Shown here: positions 1 through 13,989 of the stretch, one piece after another
How positions within the stretch are numbered: position 1 is the stretch's first letter
How the letters are laid out: each line of letters opens with the position of its first letter
Source of the DNA: Myxococcales bacterium
GTDB lineage: Bacteria; Myxococcota_A; Polyangia; Haliangiales; Haliangiaceae
DNA: 64,000 nucleotides
Reading direction: 5' to 3'
NCBI GenBank assembly: GCA_016707895.1
Contig: JADJGV010000015.1
Coordinates: forward strand, 62,001 to 126,000
Notes under the pieces: model-generated
Databases searched by the model: none
What the model saw: the letters and a program-made list of their open reading frames with translations, nothing else
Told to the model about the DNA's origin: nothing
Program-made: the position numbers and the translations under genes

Positions 1-1797
<1,797 letters not shown>

Positions 1798-1852
1798 GAG
1801 GTCACTGCTTTCACGCTGTTCGAGAGTGAAACCACGGTGAAGGGGCTACGTG

Positions 1853-2305
1853 TCAGCGGGCCGCAGTTGAGTCGGCGGTCACTTCCTGCTCGAACATTCT
1901 TTGACAGCTGCGCGCCTCTGCACTTCGAGGGCACTTCGCCATCAGTTGCCTGCGTAGAGACACGGGCTTGGCGTCCTCCATCACCAGCTTGCCGTCAGCG
2001 ACCAACTCGCCCTTGTCCCGGAAGGTGTCGAGCCTCAGTCCGGCAGTCCTGACCAGGATCGTATGCTTCGTGCTCCAGGACGAAGGTCCTGGCATTTCCT
2101 GGCCAACGATCTGTTCATCGATCGTACCGGCCTGACCCAGCCGTGGACCTTGATCTCCCTCCCCGCTACCGGGAGCGACGGCCACGGCCCACTCGTCCAC
2201 CATCTTGCAGCGCCGGTGGACTCGATCGAGGAGGCCAGAAGAACCTGACGTCGCCCAGCGCGATCGCGGCGGTGAGAACGATCTGGCAATTGTGGTGTTG
2301 GTCAT
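1853..2305 (-). CDS. ccmE: Cytochrome c maturation protein CcmE (frameshifted)
   Basis: Periplasmic, membrane-anchored heme chaperone that passes heme to CcmF. Composite reading gives an N-terminal start MTNTTIARIVLTAAIA with a hydrophobic anchor, then REIKVHGWVRPGTIDEQIVG and the family block LDTFRDKGELVADGKLVM. The C-terminal part reads LMAKCP followed by a frame slip; with a one-base correction it becomes similar to the CPSKY seen in the CxxxY subclass of CcmE, instead of the usual heme-binding histidine motif. At least three indels interrupt the frame. Start ATG 2305 is preceded by a GCGGGCGGA purine-rich stretch. It lies 55 bases upstream of ccmF, consistent with one operon. Confidence 0.75.
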   Translation of the reverse strand: MTNTTIARSFSPPRSRWATSGSSGLLDRVHRRCKMVDEWAVAVAPGSGEGDQGPRLGQAGTIDEQIVGQEMPGPSSWSTKHTILVRTAGLRLDTFRDKGELVADGKLVMEDAKPVSLRRQLMAKCPRSAEARSCQRMFEQEVTADSTAAR

Positions 2306-2443
2306 CGCTGGTCCGCCCGCAGCGGTGGTTAGCATGACACGGGCCAGGCTCGTACCGGCCGCCTGGTCTGTTGCCGCGCATGCTTCGCGTCTGGCCGGCA
2401 AGATCTCGCTGAGTTGGCGCGGTGGTAGGTCCCATCGAGATGT

Positions 2444-3536
2444 CTAACCGCCGATGACGACCATATGCTTCCTGACCGCCGGCTTCGTGCGCTGAACCGT
2501 GCCGCCGGCCGCTTGCGCCGCCGCGGGCGTAGGCGATGGCCCGGCGCAGGTCGTCGTCGCCGCCCTGCCGCAGCAGGTCGCGCAGGCTGATGGCGTCGCC
2601 GTGGCCGAGGCATGCGTGGAGGCGCCGTCCGCGGGTCACCGCACCCGGTCGCAGTCGTCGGAAGCGTCGGTCATCGCCGAGATGATCCCGACTCGCGGCG
2701 GGGTCGGCGGCCAGCGCCCAGTAGCGTGACGGGCCCGACCGCCCGGCGGTCGAGGTCGGCGGGCACCAGGGCCCCGAACGGCGGTCAGCGCGGCGCGGAT
2801 CGTGGCCGCTGACAGCGCGGGTCGGCTGGGACAGCGCGCCGCTCGACAGCGGTATGGCCGATGAACCGCAGCGTCACGCCGCGGTCCCAGGCGAACCGGT
2901 ACAGCGCCGCCAGCCTCGTCGTCACCCGCCCGGCCAGCGCCACCGCGTTGAGCTTGACTCGAGCCCGGCGGCGAGCGCGGCGTCGATGCCGGCGATCACC
3001 TGGCCAGATCGCCGCCGCTGGTGAGCCGGGCGAAGCGCGCGGCGTCGAGTGCGTCGATGAGACGATGTTGACGGCGTGCAGGCCGGCGGCGACCAGCGGG
3101 GCGGGCCAGCCGGCAGGCGGCGGCCCGGTGGTCATCACCAGCGCGCCGACCTGGGGCGCCAGCCGCGCGACCAGGTCGATGACGTGGCGCGGGACCGTCG
3201 GCCCGCCGCCGGTCAGGCGGACCTGCTCGCGTGCAGGCGCGCGCGGCGAACACCGCCACCACCCGCCTGATCTCCTCAGCTTTCGGAAGGTCGGCCCGGG
3301 CCCAGGGAGCGATGCGGTCGTCGGGCACGCAGTACGTGCAGGCGAAGTCCAGAAAGGGTCGGTCATCGACACCCGCAGGTAGCGCAGCGGGCGCCGCTGG
3401 GCGTCGAGCGCGGCGCCGTCGGCGCGGGGGCGCCGGGGACGCGAAGCCGGCGGGCACGGCGAGCGCGGGTCCGGCCACGACTTGCAGGCGGAGGCCCACG
3501 GGCCCCGGGATCACTTCCTGACGGCGCCGAACCCAT
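2444..3536 (-). CDS. moaA: GTP 3',8-cyclase MoaA (frameshifted)
   Basis: Radical SAM enzyme that starts molybdenum cofactor synthesis from GTP. Pieces in different minus-strand frames line up with the family: PLRYLRVSMTD at the N-terminus, ACTYCVP (part of the radical SAM cluster site), VRLTGGxPTVRRHVIDLVARL, a beta-barrel core with KLNAVALAG and FAWDRGVTLRFI, then VGIISAMTD, a C-terminal cysteine region followed by GRLHACL, and RKHMVVIGG just before the stop at 2444-2446. The two-cysteine part of the second iron-sulfur site falls across an indel. Several single-base slips are present. The start is approximate: ATG 3536 is the first one compatible with the N-terminal block. It precedes ccmE by about 140 bases. 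Confidence 0.8.
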
Positions 3537-3719
3537 GGCGGCACTTCTGCGGATGCCCGCGAGGCGTCGTGAGCGGCGCGGCGCGGGTTCCCGAAGGCGG
3601 GTGGTACTCCGACCCTGCCGGGGATCGCGGCGCGTCCGCTCCAGGATTTCCTTGACATTCCGGTCGGAAAAGCCGCGCATCACGGCCCCCAAAAAGAAAG
3701 AACTGGAGCGAACACACGG

Positions 3720-4120
3720 ATGCAAGAGATGGACTACGGCGTCGGGGATCGAACACGAAGTCTCCGCCCTGTGCCCGCGCGCCACGGGCCTGGTCAACGC
3801 CGGCCTGGCAGCGTCCTCGCGGACTTCTGGGTGCTGCTCATCGCCAACGAAGAGCAGCGCTCCTGACCGCTGACGCCGACGGCCGAGCCGATGATGGCGC
3901 GGTCGAGCGAGACGCTGATTCACCTGCTCGACTTCAAGACGGTCGTGAAGGCCCGCCAGTCGTGACCGAGCTCGGCATCGAGGGCGCCGATCCCGTATGG
4001 TCGTCCGCGGCAACCGCGATGAGGTGGTTCACAGCATCGCCCAGCCGCTGGCGCGAAGTCGGTCATCGTCGACTACGAGGTCATGTGCCAGGCCTACGCG
4101 GCGATCTTTGCTTGTTCTGA
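3720..4120 (+). CDS. Unrecognised broken plus-strand gene
   Basis: Not recognised. High-GC3 coding character is visible in alternating frames: MQEMDYGV, then IEHEVSALCPRATGLVNAGL, then ADFWVLLIANEEQRS, then ARSSETLIHLLDFKTVVKAR, and a last frame ending GDLCLF at TGA 4118. The pieces follow one another without large gaps, so this was probably one protein of about 130 residues, now interrupted by at least four indels. The same kind of damage is seen in its neighbours moaA and ccmE. The stop is followed directly by a copy of the 3'-end hairpin repeat, which supports this being the true gene end. Confidence 0.35.
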
Positions 4121-4222
4121 AACTCCAGAGGGTTCTTCGCAACGACCCTCCATACCCCAGAGGAGGCCTCGCGGTCGACTTTCCCGGCATTCGCCGGGCC
4201 CCACCGAAACGGCCCAGAGCGT
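4118..4222 (+). repeat. 3'-end hairpin repeat, copy G
   Basis: Starts at the stop codon of the preceding plus-strand gene. It contains an imperfect first hairpin (GAGGGTT ... CAACGACCCTC with TTCGC in the loop) and a second hairpin CCCGGC-ATTC-GCCGGG, and ends CCCCACCGAAACGGCCC. The ending matches copy A near 10.56 kb when read on the same sense as the gene. It is the only plus-strand copy in the window and the most diverged. Confidence 0.6.
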
Positions 4223-4342
4223 CGCCACGACGATCTGGTGAGACGCGCGGCCGAGACGGCCCGGTGCCTGAACACGCGGCAGGCCTGGTGCCAGGCGATC
4301 GGTCGCGCAAGGCGGAGGGGAGATCGCGTGGCCCTTCAGAAG

Positions 4343-5804
4343 CCGGACCATTGATCACATCTCGGAATTTTGGCCCAAGGCCGTGGATTTGCTCGAGGTG
4401 CAGAATAGCCAGCTTGCGTGGGCCACGTCGACGTTTGGTGATGCAGCGCTCGGCGACGCGCGACGGACCGCGCGGTTGGTCGAGATAGCCGCGGGCGTGA
4501 GCGAGCGCCCCAACGGCCGCGTGACCCAGGTCTTCGAAGGCGCCGAACGCGAGGCGGCGTATCGGTTGCTTGAGAACCGCGCCGTCGTCGCAGACGAAGT
4601 GCAGCAGGCGGCGTTTCGCGCGGGCGCGCGCAGCGCCGCGGCGTTCAACATCGTGTTCGTCCCGGTCGACCAGAGCGCGCTGGGGCTGACGGATCGCGCC
4701 GGCACGCACTTCGGGCCGCTGTCGACGCGCAACACCGGCGTGAGTGGCTTACAGGCGGTGTCGGCGCTGCTCGTGAGTCCCGAGGGCGTGCCGGTCGGAC
4801 TGGGTGCGCAGGCGATCTGGACGCGGTCGTGGTCGCAGCGCGCGCAACCCCACAACGCGCGGCCGCCCGTCGAAGAGACCGAGTTGCAGCGCTGGATCGA
4901 CGTGTTGACGATGAGTGCGGAGACCCTGGCGGCGCTCGCGCCGGCGACGTTGCCGTGGTTCCAACTCGACCGCGGCGGTGACGCGACGCCGGTGTTGCGC
5001 CACCTCGCACGCCTCGACGTGGCCTACACGGTGCGTGCGTCGTCGAACCGGCGGGTCGCAACCGACACCGGGACGCGCAGCCTCAACGAGGTCCTGGGCG
5101 CGAGCCGGTGGCTGGGTGCGTATACGCTGCGCGTTCCCGCGACGCGCGACCGCGCTGCGCGCACGGCGCTCGTCGACGTTCGGGCCTGTGTGGTCAAGCT
5201 GATCGTGCCCCTCGGGCGATCGGGCATGGGCCCGTTCGAGCAGTTCGCGGTGACCGCGCTCGAGGCGCGCGAGCGGCATCAACCCGACGGTGCCGAGCCG
5301 ATCCACTGGCGCCTGTTGACCAACCGGTCGGTCGTCACGATGGCCGCGGCCCACGACGTCATCGTCGGCTACACGATGCGGTGGCGCGTCGAGGAGTTCC
5401 ACCTGGCCTGGAAGTCGGGCGCGTGCGGCATCGAGGACTCGCTGCTCCGCAGCGTCGCGGCGTTCACCAAGTGGGCTACCGTCTTGGCCACCGTGGCCAT
5501 CCGGGCTGAACACCTCAAGCAGCTATCGCGCACAACCCCTGAACTGCCAGCGGCGACCGAGTTCTCGCGCGACGAGATCGACGCCGTCATCCTCCTCCGG
5601 AAGCCCAAGGGCGTCACCGTCGGTGCCGACGCGACCGTCGCCAACTGGTCTACTGGATCGCCGACATCGGCGGCTACACGGCAAATCCTCGGGCGGACCA
5701 CCAGGCGTCCGCATCATCACGCGCGGGCTTGAGCGCGTCGCGGCCGCCGCCGCTGCCGTCACCGCCCTCCGTCACGGCGCCGGGGACTTGTAGCCAATGG
5801 TCAG
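4343..5804 (+). mobile_element. IS4-family (IS50-like) insertion sequence
   Basis: About 1.46 kb carrying a single transposase gene. The right end, read inward, is CTGACCATTGGCTACAAGT (5786-5804), similar in layout to the 19-bp outer end of IS50. The left end at 4343-4361 shares GACCATTG and scattered further positions, so the inverted repeats match only partly. The transposase stop codon TAG lies inside the right terminal repeat. I see no 9-bp target duplication: the flanks are CCTTCAGAAG and GTCTCGGGT. Ends are therefore tentative, and the copy is probably old or was recombined after insertion. Confidence 0.6.
4383..5793 (+). CDS. IS4-family transposase (Tn5/IS50 type)
   Basis: DDE transposase catalysing cut-and-paste movement. 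The N-terminal 60 residues carry the Tn5-type DNA-binding region (FGDAALGDARRTARLV). The catalytic triad is visible: Asp96 in VPVDQSALG, Asp196 in FQLDRGGD, and Glu337 in the YREK-type signature YTMRWRVEEFHLAWK. After residue 420 the open frame slips; reading through two indels near 5648 and 5680 restores WIADIGGYT, GGPPG and a C-terminus ending at TAG 5793, as expected for full-length family members of about 470 residues. Start GTG 4383 is the first one that keeps the whole DNA-binding region. Whether the enzyme is active depends on whether the two indels are real. Confidence 0.9.
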
Positions 5805-5810
5805 GTCTCG

Positions 5811-5932
5811 GGTGGGGGGCTCGATCCCGGCGTTGCCCGACGTCCCCGGCGAGCCTTGGAGGGTCACGTAGCGCGGCGAGCCCCCTACCTCCACCTGGGC
5901 GTGGCGACACGCCCTCCGAAACCTGAAACTCA
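5811..5932 (-). repeat. 3'-end hairpin repeat, copy E
   Basis: Begins at the stop codon of the flavoprotein gene (TGA 5930-5932), followed by GTTTCAGG. It then forms the perfect hairpin GGGCGTG-TCGC-CACGCCC (5897-5914, minus-strand sense). Next come AGGTGGAGGTAGGGGGCTCG, shared almost exactly with copy D at 41.7 kb, and a long-range pairing of GGGGGCTCG with CGAGCCCCC, ending in CCCACCCGAGACC. It abuts the right end of the insertion sequence. Confidence 0.7.
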
Positions 5933-7429
5933 GGTGCTGACCACCTCGTCGCGGAGGTAGTCGCGCTTCTTGCCCGCGACGCCGCAGGCGATCCGCGCGG
6001 CGTGCCACCCGACCGCCAGCTCGCCGTCGAGGCCGAGGGCCGGCAGCACCTGGGGCGAGGCCAGCGTCAGGTGCTTGACCCCGGTGGCGTACGGCACGCC
6101 GGCCAGCCCGCCGCCGCCCTCGAGGTTGCCCTGCCACCGCGGCGGCAGCGGCGCCGGGCCGCCGCGGGGCGGGTCGTAGCCGCCGCGGCCGCCGGGCACG
6201 ACCGGGGCGATCCCGTCGTACGGCGAGTGCATGACGATCAGGTGCTGGTGCGCGAACGGCACGATCTCCTCGACCCGCGCCAGCAGCCGGGCGCGGAACG
6301 CCGCCAGCGCGGCCAGGTCGGGCGGCTCGTCGGAGGCGCCGCGGGGGATCAGCGCGGTGACGTTGAGGATCACCCGGCCCTGATCGTCGGGCTCGGCGGC
6401 GTGGATCGCGAACGCGTTGTCGCCGTCGAGCGGCGCCGCCGGATCGACCACGCCCAGCACCACCGGGGCCATGCCCTCGGGCACCGCGGCGGCGTCGATC
6501 ACCAGGTTGATGGCGTAGCTCCAGCCGGCCAGCGCGGCGCCGCCGGCCAGCTCGACCAGGCGCTTGGGCGGCTTCTTGCCGAACAGCGGCACCAGGTCGG
6601 CGACCGGCAGCGCCGAGACCACCTGGCCGGCGCCAAGCTCCTCGCCGGTGTCGAGCTTGACCGCGTTGAGCTTGGTCCACCCCGACACCAGCTCGGCCGC
6701 CACGCCGCCGCGCAGCTCGCCGCCGGCGGCGGTCAGCTTCTCGCGCAGGAGCTCGCGCAGGCCGGTGCCGTCGCCGCGCAGCTCGGGGGCGCCGGCGCGC
6801 CACAGCTCGAGGGCACGGGCCATCGCCAGCGGCGGCGGGGCCAGCGCGGCGCCGCCGACCACCGCGGGCAGGGCGGTCAGCGCGGCCAAGGGCGGTGACT
6901 CGGCCAGAGCCTGCCACCACGCGGCGGCGGCCTCGCTGGCGCGGGCCGCCTGCTTGACCGCGTCGCGGCGCTCGAAGAAGCCGACGCCCGGGAACGCGTC
7001 GTCGCCGGTGAGCAGCGCGTCGCCGGCGCGGGCCACCTCGGCGGCCTGGTCCCACGCCGCCAGCGCGCGCTCGGCGTGATCGGGCAGCTCGCGCACCAGC
7101 TCCTTGGCCTGGCCGGCGGCGTCGGCCAGCAGATCGATGCGGGCGTCGGGGCCGACGACCTGCGCGGTGATCCGGGCCTCGCGCACCTTGCGCTTGAGGG
7201 CGTGATCGAGGCCGAGCTCGCGCACCACGCGGGCCGCGGCGCCGGCGCCGCGCCCCGGCAGCACCGCCAGCGCGGTCGGCAGCTTGAGCGGGCCCAGCGG
7301 GTAGCGATCGGGGCGGGCCTCGTCGGTGAGCACCAGCGTCCGCATGCCGCGCCGGGCGCACAGTGCCGCGCAGACCAGCCCGGCGGTGGCGTCGCCCAGG
7401 ACGATCAGCTCATAGGAGTTGGTCGGCAC
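5930..7429 (-). CDS. FAD-dependent phytoene desaturase-like oxidoreductase
   Basis: Flavoprotein of the amine oxidase/phytoene dehydrogenase superfamily, about 499 residues. The N-terminal dinucleotide-binding fold reads ELIVLGDATAGLVCAAL with a loosened glycine motif, followed by RRGMRTLVLTDEA. A central GTGLRELL block and a C-terminal GLDGELAVGWHAARIACG (the second FAD contact region) fit the family. The substrate cannot be read from sequence; no carotenoid genes are nearby. Start GTG 7429 follows a GGGAGGG ribosome site and overlaps the end of purN by about 20 bases, so translation is probably coupled. It is the last gene of the purM-purN group. Confidence 0.65.
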   Translation of the reverse strand: MPTNSYELIVLGDATAGLVCAALCARRGMRTLVLTDEARPDRYPLGPLKLPTALAVLPGRGAGAAARVVRELGLDHALKRKVREARITAQVVGPDARIDLLADAAGQAKELVRELPDHAERALAAWDQAAEVARAGDALLTGDDAFPGVGFFERRDAVKQAARASEAAAAWWQALAESPPLAALTALPAVVGGAALAPPPLAMARALELWRAGAPELRGDGTGLRELLREKLTAAGGELRGGVAAELVSGWTKLNAVKLDTGEELGAGQVVSALPVADLVPLFGKKPPKRLVELAGGAALAGWSYAINLVIDAAAVPEGMAPVVLGVVDPAAPLDGDNAFAIHAAEPDDQGRVILNVTALIPRGASDEPPDLAALAAFRARLLARVEEIVPFAHQHLIVMHSPYDGIAPVVPGGRGGYDPPRGGPAPLPPRWQGNLEGGGGLAGVPYATGVKHLTLASPQVLPALGLDGELAVGWHAARIACGVAGKKRDYLRDEVVST

Positions 7430-8034
7430 CTGGCCCTCCCGGCGCGACGGTGACCACCCGGCCGGCGACCGCGACCCGCCCGGCAGCGCCTGCACCACCG
7501 CCGGCAGGAGCCGGTGCTCCTCGGCCTGGATGCGGTGGTGCAGCGCGGCGGCGTCATCGTCGGCGCGGATCGCCACCGCGCGCTGCGCGATGATCGGGCC
7601 GGTGTCGACGCCGCTGTCGACGAAGTGCACGGTGACGCCGGTGACCTTGGCGCCGTGGGCCAGCGCCTGCGCGGGCGCGTCGACGCCGGGGAACGCCGGG
7701 CACAGCGCCGGGTGGGTGTTGACGATGCGCAGCGGGAAGCGCTCGATGAACGCCGCGGTCAGCACCCGCATGAAGCCGGCCAGCACCACCGCCTCGACGT
7801 CGTGGCGCGCCAGCTCGGCGAGCAGCGCCCGCTCGAACCCGGCGCGATCGGCGAACGCCTTGTGGTCGATCGTCACCGCCGGCTTGCCGGCGGCGGCGGC
7901 GCGATCGAGGGCGGGGGCGCCGGGGCGGTTCGAGATCACCACCGCGATGGTCGCCGGCGCCAGCGCCCCGGCGGCCTCGGCGGCGAGCAGGGCCCCGAGG
8001 TTGGTGCCGCGGCCCGACACCAGCACCCCGACCT

Positions 8035-8038
<4 letters not shown>
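7410..8038 (-). CDS. purN: Phosphoribosylglycinamide formyltransferase PurN (one frameshift)
   Basis: Transfers a formyl group from 10-formyl-THF to GAR in purine synthesis. The N-terminus reads MKVGVLVSGRGTNLGALL, followed by VVISNRPGAPALDRA, the catalytic region RIVNTHPALCPAFPG with the family histidine, and GVTVHFVDSGVDTGPII with the catalytic aspartate. Near 7480-7490 a one-base slip moves the tail into another frame; correcting it gives GRVAVAGRVVTVAPGG and a stop at 7410, the usual C-terminal strand of PurN. Its ATG overlaps the purM stop as ATGA. Confidence 0.88.
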
Positions 8039-9072
<1,034 letters not shown>

Positions 9073-9175
9073 CGGGTGCGGATGTCGCACAAATCGGGCG
9101 GTCGGCATAGCGGTCAAGCCCCGGAAGCGTCGCGCTGGTTTTGACACCGCGGCGGCGCCGCCGCATGCTGGCGGG

Positions 9176-9835
9176 GTGACCCGCGCGCGCACGGACGTCG
9201 TGATCCCGGCCCGTGACGCCGAGCGCGATCTGCCGACGACGCTGGACCGGGCCTTCCTGCGCGAGCTGCGGTCGTTGATCGTCGTCGATCGCGGCTCGAC
9301 CGATGGTACCGCCGGGGTGGCCCGCGATCTGGGCGCGGTGGTGCTGCGCGAGGCCGGCGGCGGCTACGGCGCGGCGTGCCTGCGCGCGCTGGCGCACTTC
9401 GCCGAGCAGCCCGAGGATCCCGACGTCGTGGTGTTCGCGCCGCCGACCGCGCGCCTCGACGTCCAGCAGCTGCGCCGCCTGCTGGCGCCCATCGACAGCG
9501 GCGAGGCCGAGCTGACCATCGGCGGCGCGCCGGCCGCCCGGCTGCGCGACCGCGCGGTCGGCCGGTTGATCGACGCGGTCTACGGCCACCGCTTCGGCCG
9601 CCCCGGCCCGATCCGCGCGATCCGCTACCCGGCGCTGGTGGCGCTGGGCATGAGCGATCGCGGCGACGGCTGGGACGTCGAGATGCTGGTGCGCGCGCTG
9701 CGGCTCGGGGTCGGCATCGTCGAGGTCGACCTCGGCACGTCGGTCGATCCCCGACCGACCGGCGGCGTCAAGGCCGCGTGCGCGGCGGGCGGCCGATCGC
9801 TGTTCCACATCCTGCGCCACGCCACCGTGCGATGA
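9176..9835 (+). CDS. GT-A fold family 2-like glycosyltransferase, short
   Basis: About 219 residues. The N-terminal VTRARTDVVIPARDAERDL and RSLIVVDRGSTDGTAGVARD match the nucleotide-sugar binding half of family 2 glycosyltransferases (VDxxSxDGT). The usual DxD position is replaced by FAPPTARL, so metal binding is doubtful. A later RGDGWDVEMLVRALRLG resembles the acceptor-side EVE/DVE motif of dolichyl-phosphate sugar transferases. No membrane helix follows. Start GTG 9176 is preferred over an in-frame upstream start at 9062, because the extra N-terminus overlaps the purM start region and does not resemble the fold. Substrate unknown. Confidence 0.6.
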   Translation: MTRARTDVVIPARDAERDLPTTLDRAFLRELRSLIVVDRGSTDGTAGVARDLGAVVLREAGGGYGAACLRALAHFAEQPEDPDVVVFAPPTARLDVQQLRRLLAPIDSGEAELTIGGAPAARLRDRAVGRLIDAVYGHRFGRPGPIRAIRYPALVALGMSDRGDGWDVEMLVRALRLGVGIVEVDLGTSVDPRPTGGVKAACAAGGRSLFHILRHATVR

Positions 9836-9854
9836 TGGAGACGGGAGAGTCGAC

Positions 9855-10523
9855 GTGTCCGAGAACCTGATCGAGCGCTTCGCCCGCGACTACGCCAGCG
9901 GCTGCGTCCTGTTCCGCGAGGGGCGACCCCGGCGACTTCGTACGTGATCCAGGCCGGCACCGTCGAGATCCGTCGCCGGGTCGGCGACAGCGAGCGCGTG
10001 CTGGCGGTGCTGCCGCCGGGCGAGTTCTTCGGCGAGATGGCGCTGATCAACGCCCGGCCGCGCTCGGCCACCGCGGTCGTCCGCGACGACGCCCGGCTGC
10101 TGGTCATCGAGTCGCGGACCTTCGAGGCGATGCTGCGCGGCCGGTCGAGATCGCGGTGCGGATGATCAGACCCTGGCCGGTCGCCTCGAGCGCGCCAACC
10201 AGCAGGTCGAGCTGTTGCTCTTGCCCAACGCCAACCACCGCGTGCAGTGCCTGCGGCAGATGTCGGAGCAGCAGCTCGAGGCCACCGGCGGCGGCCAGGA
10301 CCACGCGGTCCACCTGCCGATCCAGGTCGACGAGCTGGCCCAGCGGGTGGCGCTGACCACGCCCGAGGTCGCCGAGATCCTCAACCGGCTCCACGCCGCC
10401 CAGCTCGTCACCACCGCGTCCGACTACGGCATCGAGGGCGAGGGCCTCGTCATCCCCGAGGTCGGCCGCCTGCTCGACTTCCTCGAGTTCCTCGAGCTGC
10501 GCGACCGCTTCCCGGGCGCGTGA
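9855..10523 (+). CDS. Crp/Fnr-type cyclic nucleotide-binding regulator (frameshifted)
   Basis: Reads through two or three indels (near 9928 and 10140-10170) as about 220 residues: SENLIERFARDYASGCVLFREG, then a cNMP-binding barrel with VLPPGEFFGEMALINARPRS (phosphate-binding-cassette pattern) and ATAVVRDDARLLVIE, a linker helix, and a C-terminal winged helix with LPIQVDELAQRVALTTPEV and EILNRLHAAQLV. This is the layout of Crp-family transcription factors. Start GTG 9855 follows GGGAGAG. The ligand is unknown, and no target site is evident nearby. Confidence 0.75.
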
Positions 10524-10554
10524 CTCCAACCACGCTCCAGCTCGCTGGGGCTGG

Positions 10555-10625
10555 GCCGTTTCGGGTGGGGGCCCCGGCGCATGCCGGGGGAGGGTCTTTT
10601 CGAAAGACCCTGTCTGACAGCACGA
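10555..10625 (-). repeat. 3'-end hairpin repeat, copy A
   Basis: Lies between the convergent Crp-like and receiver genes, in minus-strand sense. Hairpin 1 is AGGGTCTT-TCGAA-AAGACCCT (plus-strand positions 10591-10611). Hairpin 2 is CCCCGGC-ATGC-GCCGGGG (10572-10589). It ends CCCCCACCCGAAACGGCCC, the same ending as copy G. With no U-run it is not a classical terminator, but two strong stems at a convergent junction could stop or protect both transcripts. Confidence 0.75.
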
Positions 10626-10633
10626 GCGGCCGC

Positions 10634-10948
10634 CTACGCGGCAGCGACGCCGTCGCGGATCTCGCACACCTTGCGCACGAGGCGCGCCAGCTCGTCGTTC
10701 TTGCCGTACACGACGGTCTCGAGCTCCGGCGCCAGCTGCGACAGCTGCTGGGTGAGCGCCGTCGAGCTGGTGCCGGTCAGGAGCGTCGGGATCACGGCTG
10801 CGATGAACGAGCCCTCCCAGATCTCACGGACGGCGGCGGCGGCCGACGCTGCGTTCACGACCTTGAACCCCTCGGCCTCGAGCGCCCGACCGATCTCTTC
10901 GCGCTCGCTCTCGATTTCGTTGATGATCAGGACGGAAGACGCGGTCAT
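10634..10948 (-). CDS. Stand-alone receiver-like protein lacking the phosphoacceptor
   Basis: 104 residues with the alternating fold of CheY-like receivers: SVLIINEIESEREEIGRALE (beta1-alpha1), VNAASAAAAVREIWEG, FIAAVIPTLLTG (beta3), and ELETVVYGKNDEL (beta5 with the conserved lysine). The acidic pair after beta1 is NE instead of DD/ED. The phosphoacceptor aspartate at the end of beta3 is absent (AAVIPT), so it should not be phosphorylated in the normal way. Start ATG 10948 has GTGAGG upstream; an in-frame GTG at 10960 is possible. There is no partner kinase next to it. Confidence 0.6.
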   Translation of the reverse strand: MTASSVLIINEIESEREEIGRALEAEGFKVVNAASAAAAVREIWEGSFIAAVIPTLLTGTSSTALTQQLSQLAPELETVVYGKNDELARLVRKVCEIRDGVAAA

Positions 10949-11194
10949 CGCAAACCTCACGAGAACGGTACTGGGCGAGCCGGAGACGGTGCGAAATCGC
11001 CCGTTAACTAGCAGACTCGGGGGGATTCCGCGAGGTCGTTTCCGACCGAACCTGCGGGAATTGGCAAAAATCCGAGGAACTCCGAGATCCTATCCGGATG
11101 GGGCGGGGCGGGGGCCGCCGATCTCGCGGTCCCGAGGCGCCAGACCCGCCCGCCGCTTGCGGCCTGACGCCGGTTTGGGTATTCACGGCCTCCC

Positions 11195-13349
<2,155 letters not shown>

Positions 13350-13393
13350 CCGCAAAGTTTGCCCGCGCCGCCGCGCGCTCGTAGGATCCCCCC

Positions 13394-13963
13394 ATGCGTC
13401 GCATCGCCACCGTGGCCGCCGCCGTCGTGTCGCTCTCGATCGGCGTCGCCGGGGCCGGGCCCGGCGACGACGGCACCCACCACGAGGAGGGACAGTACGG
13501 CGGGGTCAACCCGACCGGCACGCCGTCCCCTGACGCCAAGCTGACCCGGCCGCCGGCCCACACGCTGGGCTGGATCGGCTTCGCCGCCAACGACGGCGCC
13601 GGCGAGGTGTTCTTCCAGGCCGCGCAGCCGTTCCAGCTGACCCAGCGCGTCGAGGGCGGGGCGGTGATCGTCACGCTCGACGGCCTCACCAAGCTGACCC
13701 GGAACGTGCGGCGGCCGCTCGACACCCGCTTCTTCGACGCGCCGATCGATCGCATCACCGCCAAGGCCGTGAAGAAGGCGCGCGCCCGCAAGGGCCACCC
13801 CGGCCACCCCGCCGGCGTCGAGGTCCGCATCGCGTTCCGCGCCGGCACGCCGGTCAGCGAGGGCGTCGTGCGCACCGCGACCGAGAAGGACGGGCTGTAC
13901 TACGCGTACCTCACGTTCGCTGCGGCCGCGCCGACGCCCGAGCCAGCGGCCAGCGGCGACTGA
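13394..13963 (+). CDS. Exported protein of unknown function
   Basis: 189 residues. A signal peptide (MRRIATVAAAVVSLSIGVAGA) is followed by a glycine/histidine-rich stretch. The mature part has short beta strands and hydrophobic alternation: HTLGWIGFAAN, EVFFQAAQPFQLTQRVEGG, VIVTLDGLTKL, and near the end GLYYAYLTFA. The pattern loosely recalls AMIN-like envelope domains, but I do not assign one. A TAGGAT hexamer ends 6 bases before ATG 13394, consistent with a leaderless transcript. It follows folC by 44 bases. Confidence 0.6.
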   Translation: MRRIATVAAAVVSLSIGVAGAGPGDDGTHHEEGQYGGVNPTGTPSPDAKLTRPPAHTLGWIGFAANDGAGEVFFQAAQPFQLTQRVEGGAVIVTLDGLTKLTRNVRRPLDTRFFDAPIDRITAKAVKKARARKGHPGHPAGVEVRIAFRAGTPVSEGVVRTATEKDGLYYAYLTFAAAAPTPEPAASGD

Positions 13964-13989
13964 GCCGCGCGCGGGGGCGCGGCGTCTCG

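Noticed and set aside
3640..3680. TTGACA promoter upstream of the broken plus-strand gene
   Set aside because: TTGACA is present, but the hexamer 17 bases later (GCGCAT) is a poor -10, and the local sequence is unreliable.
5811..5850. tRNA-like T-arm (GGCTCGATCCC) near 5.82 kb and again near 14.0 kb
   Set aside because: No acceptor, D or anticodon stems around it; the string belongs to the hairpin repeat module.
10555..10625. Hairpin modules as ordinary Rho-independent terminators
   Set aside because: Stable stems but no U-run after them, and one copy lies inside an operon; kept as repeats of unknown role.
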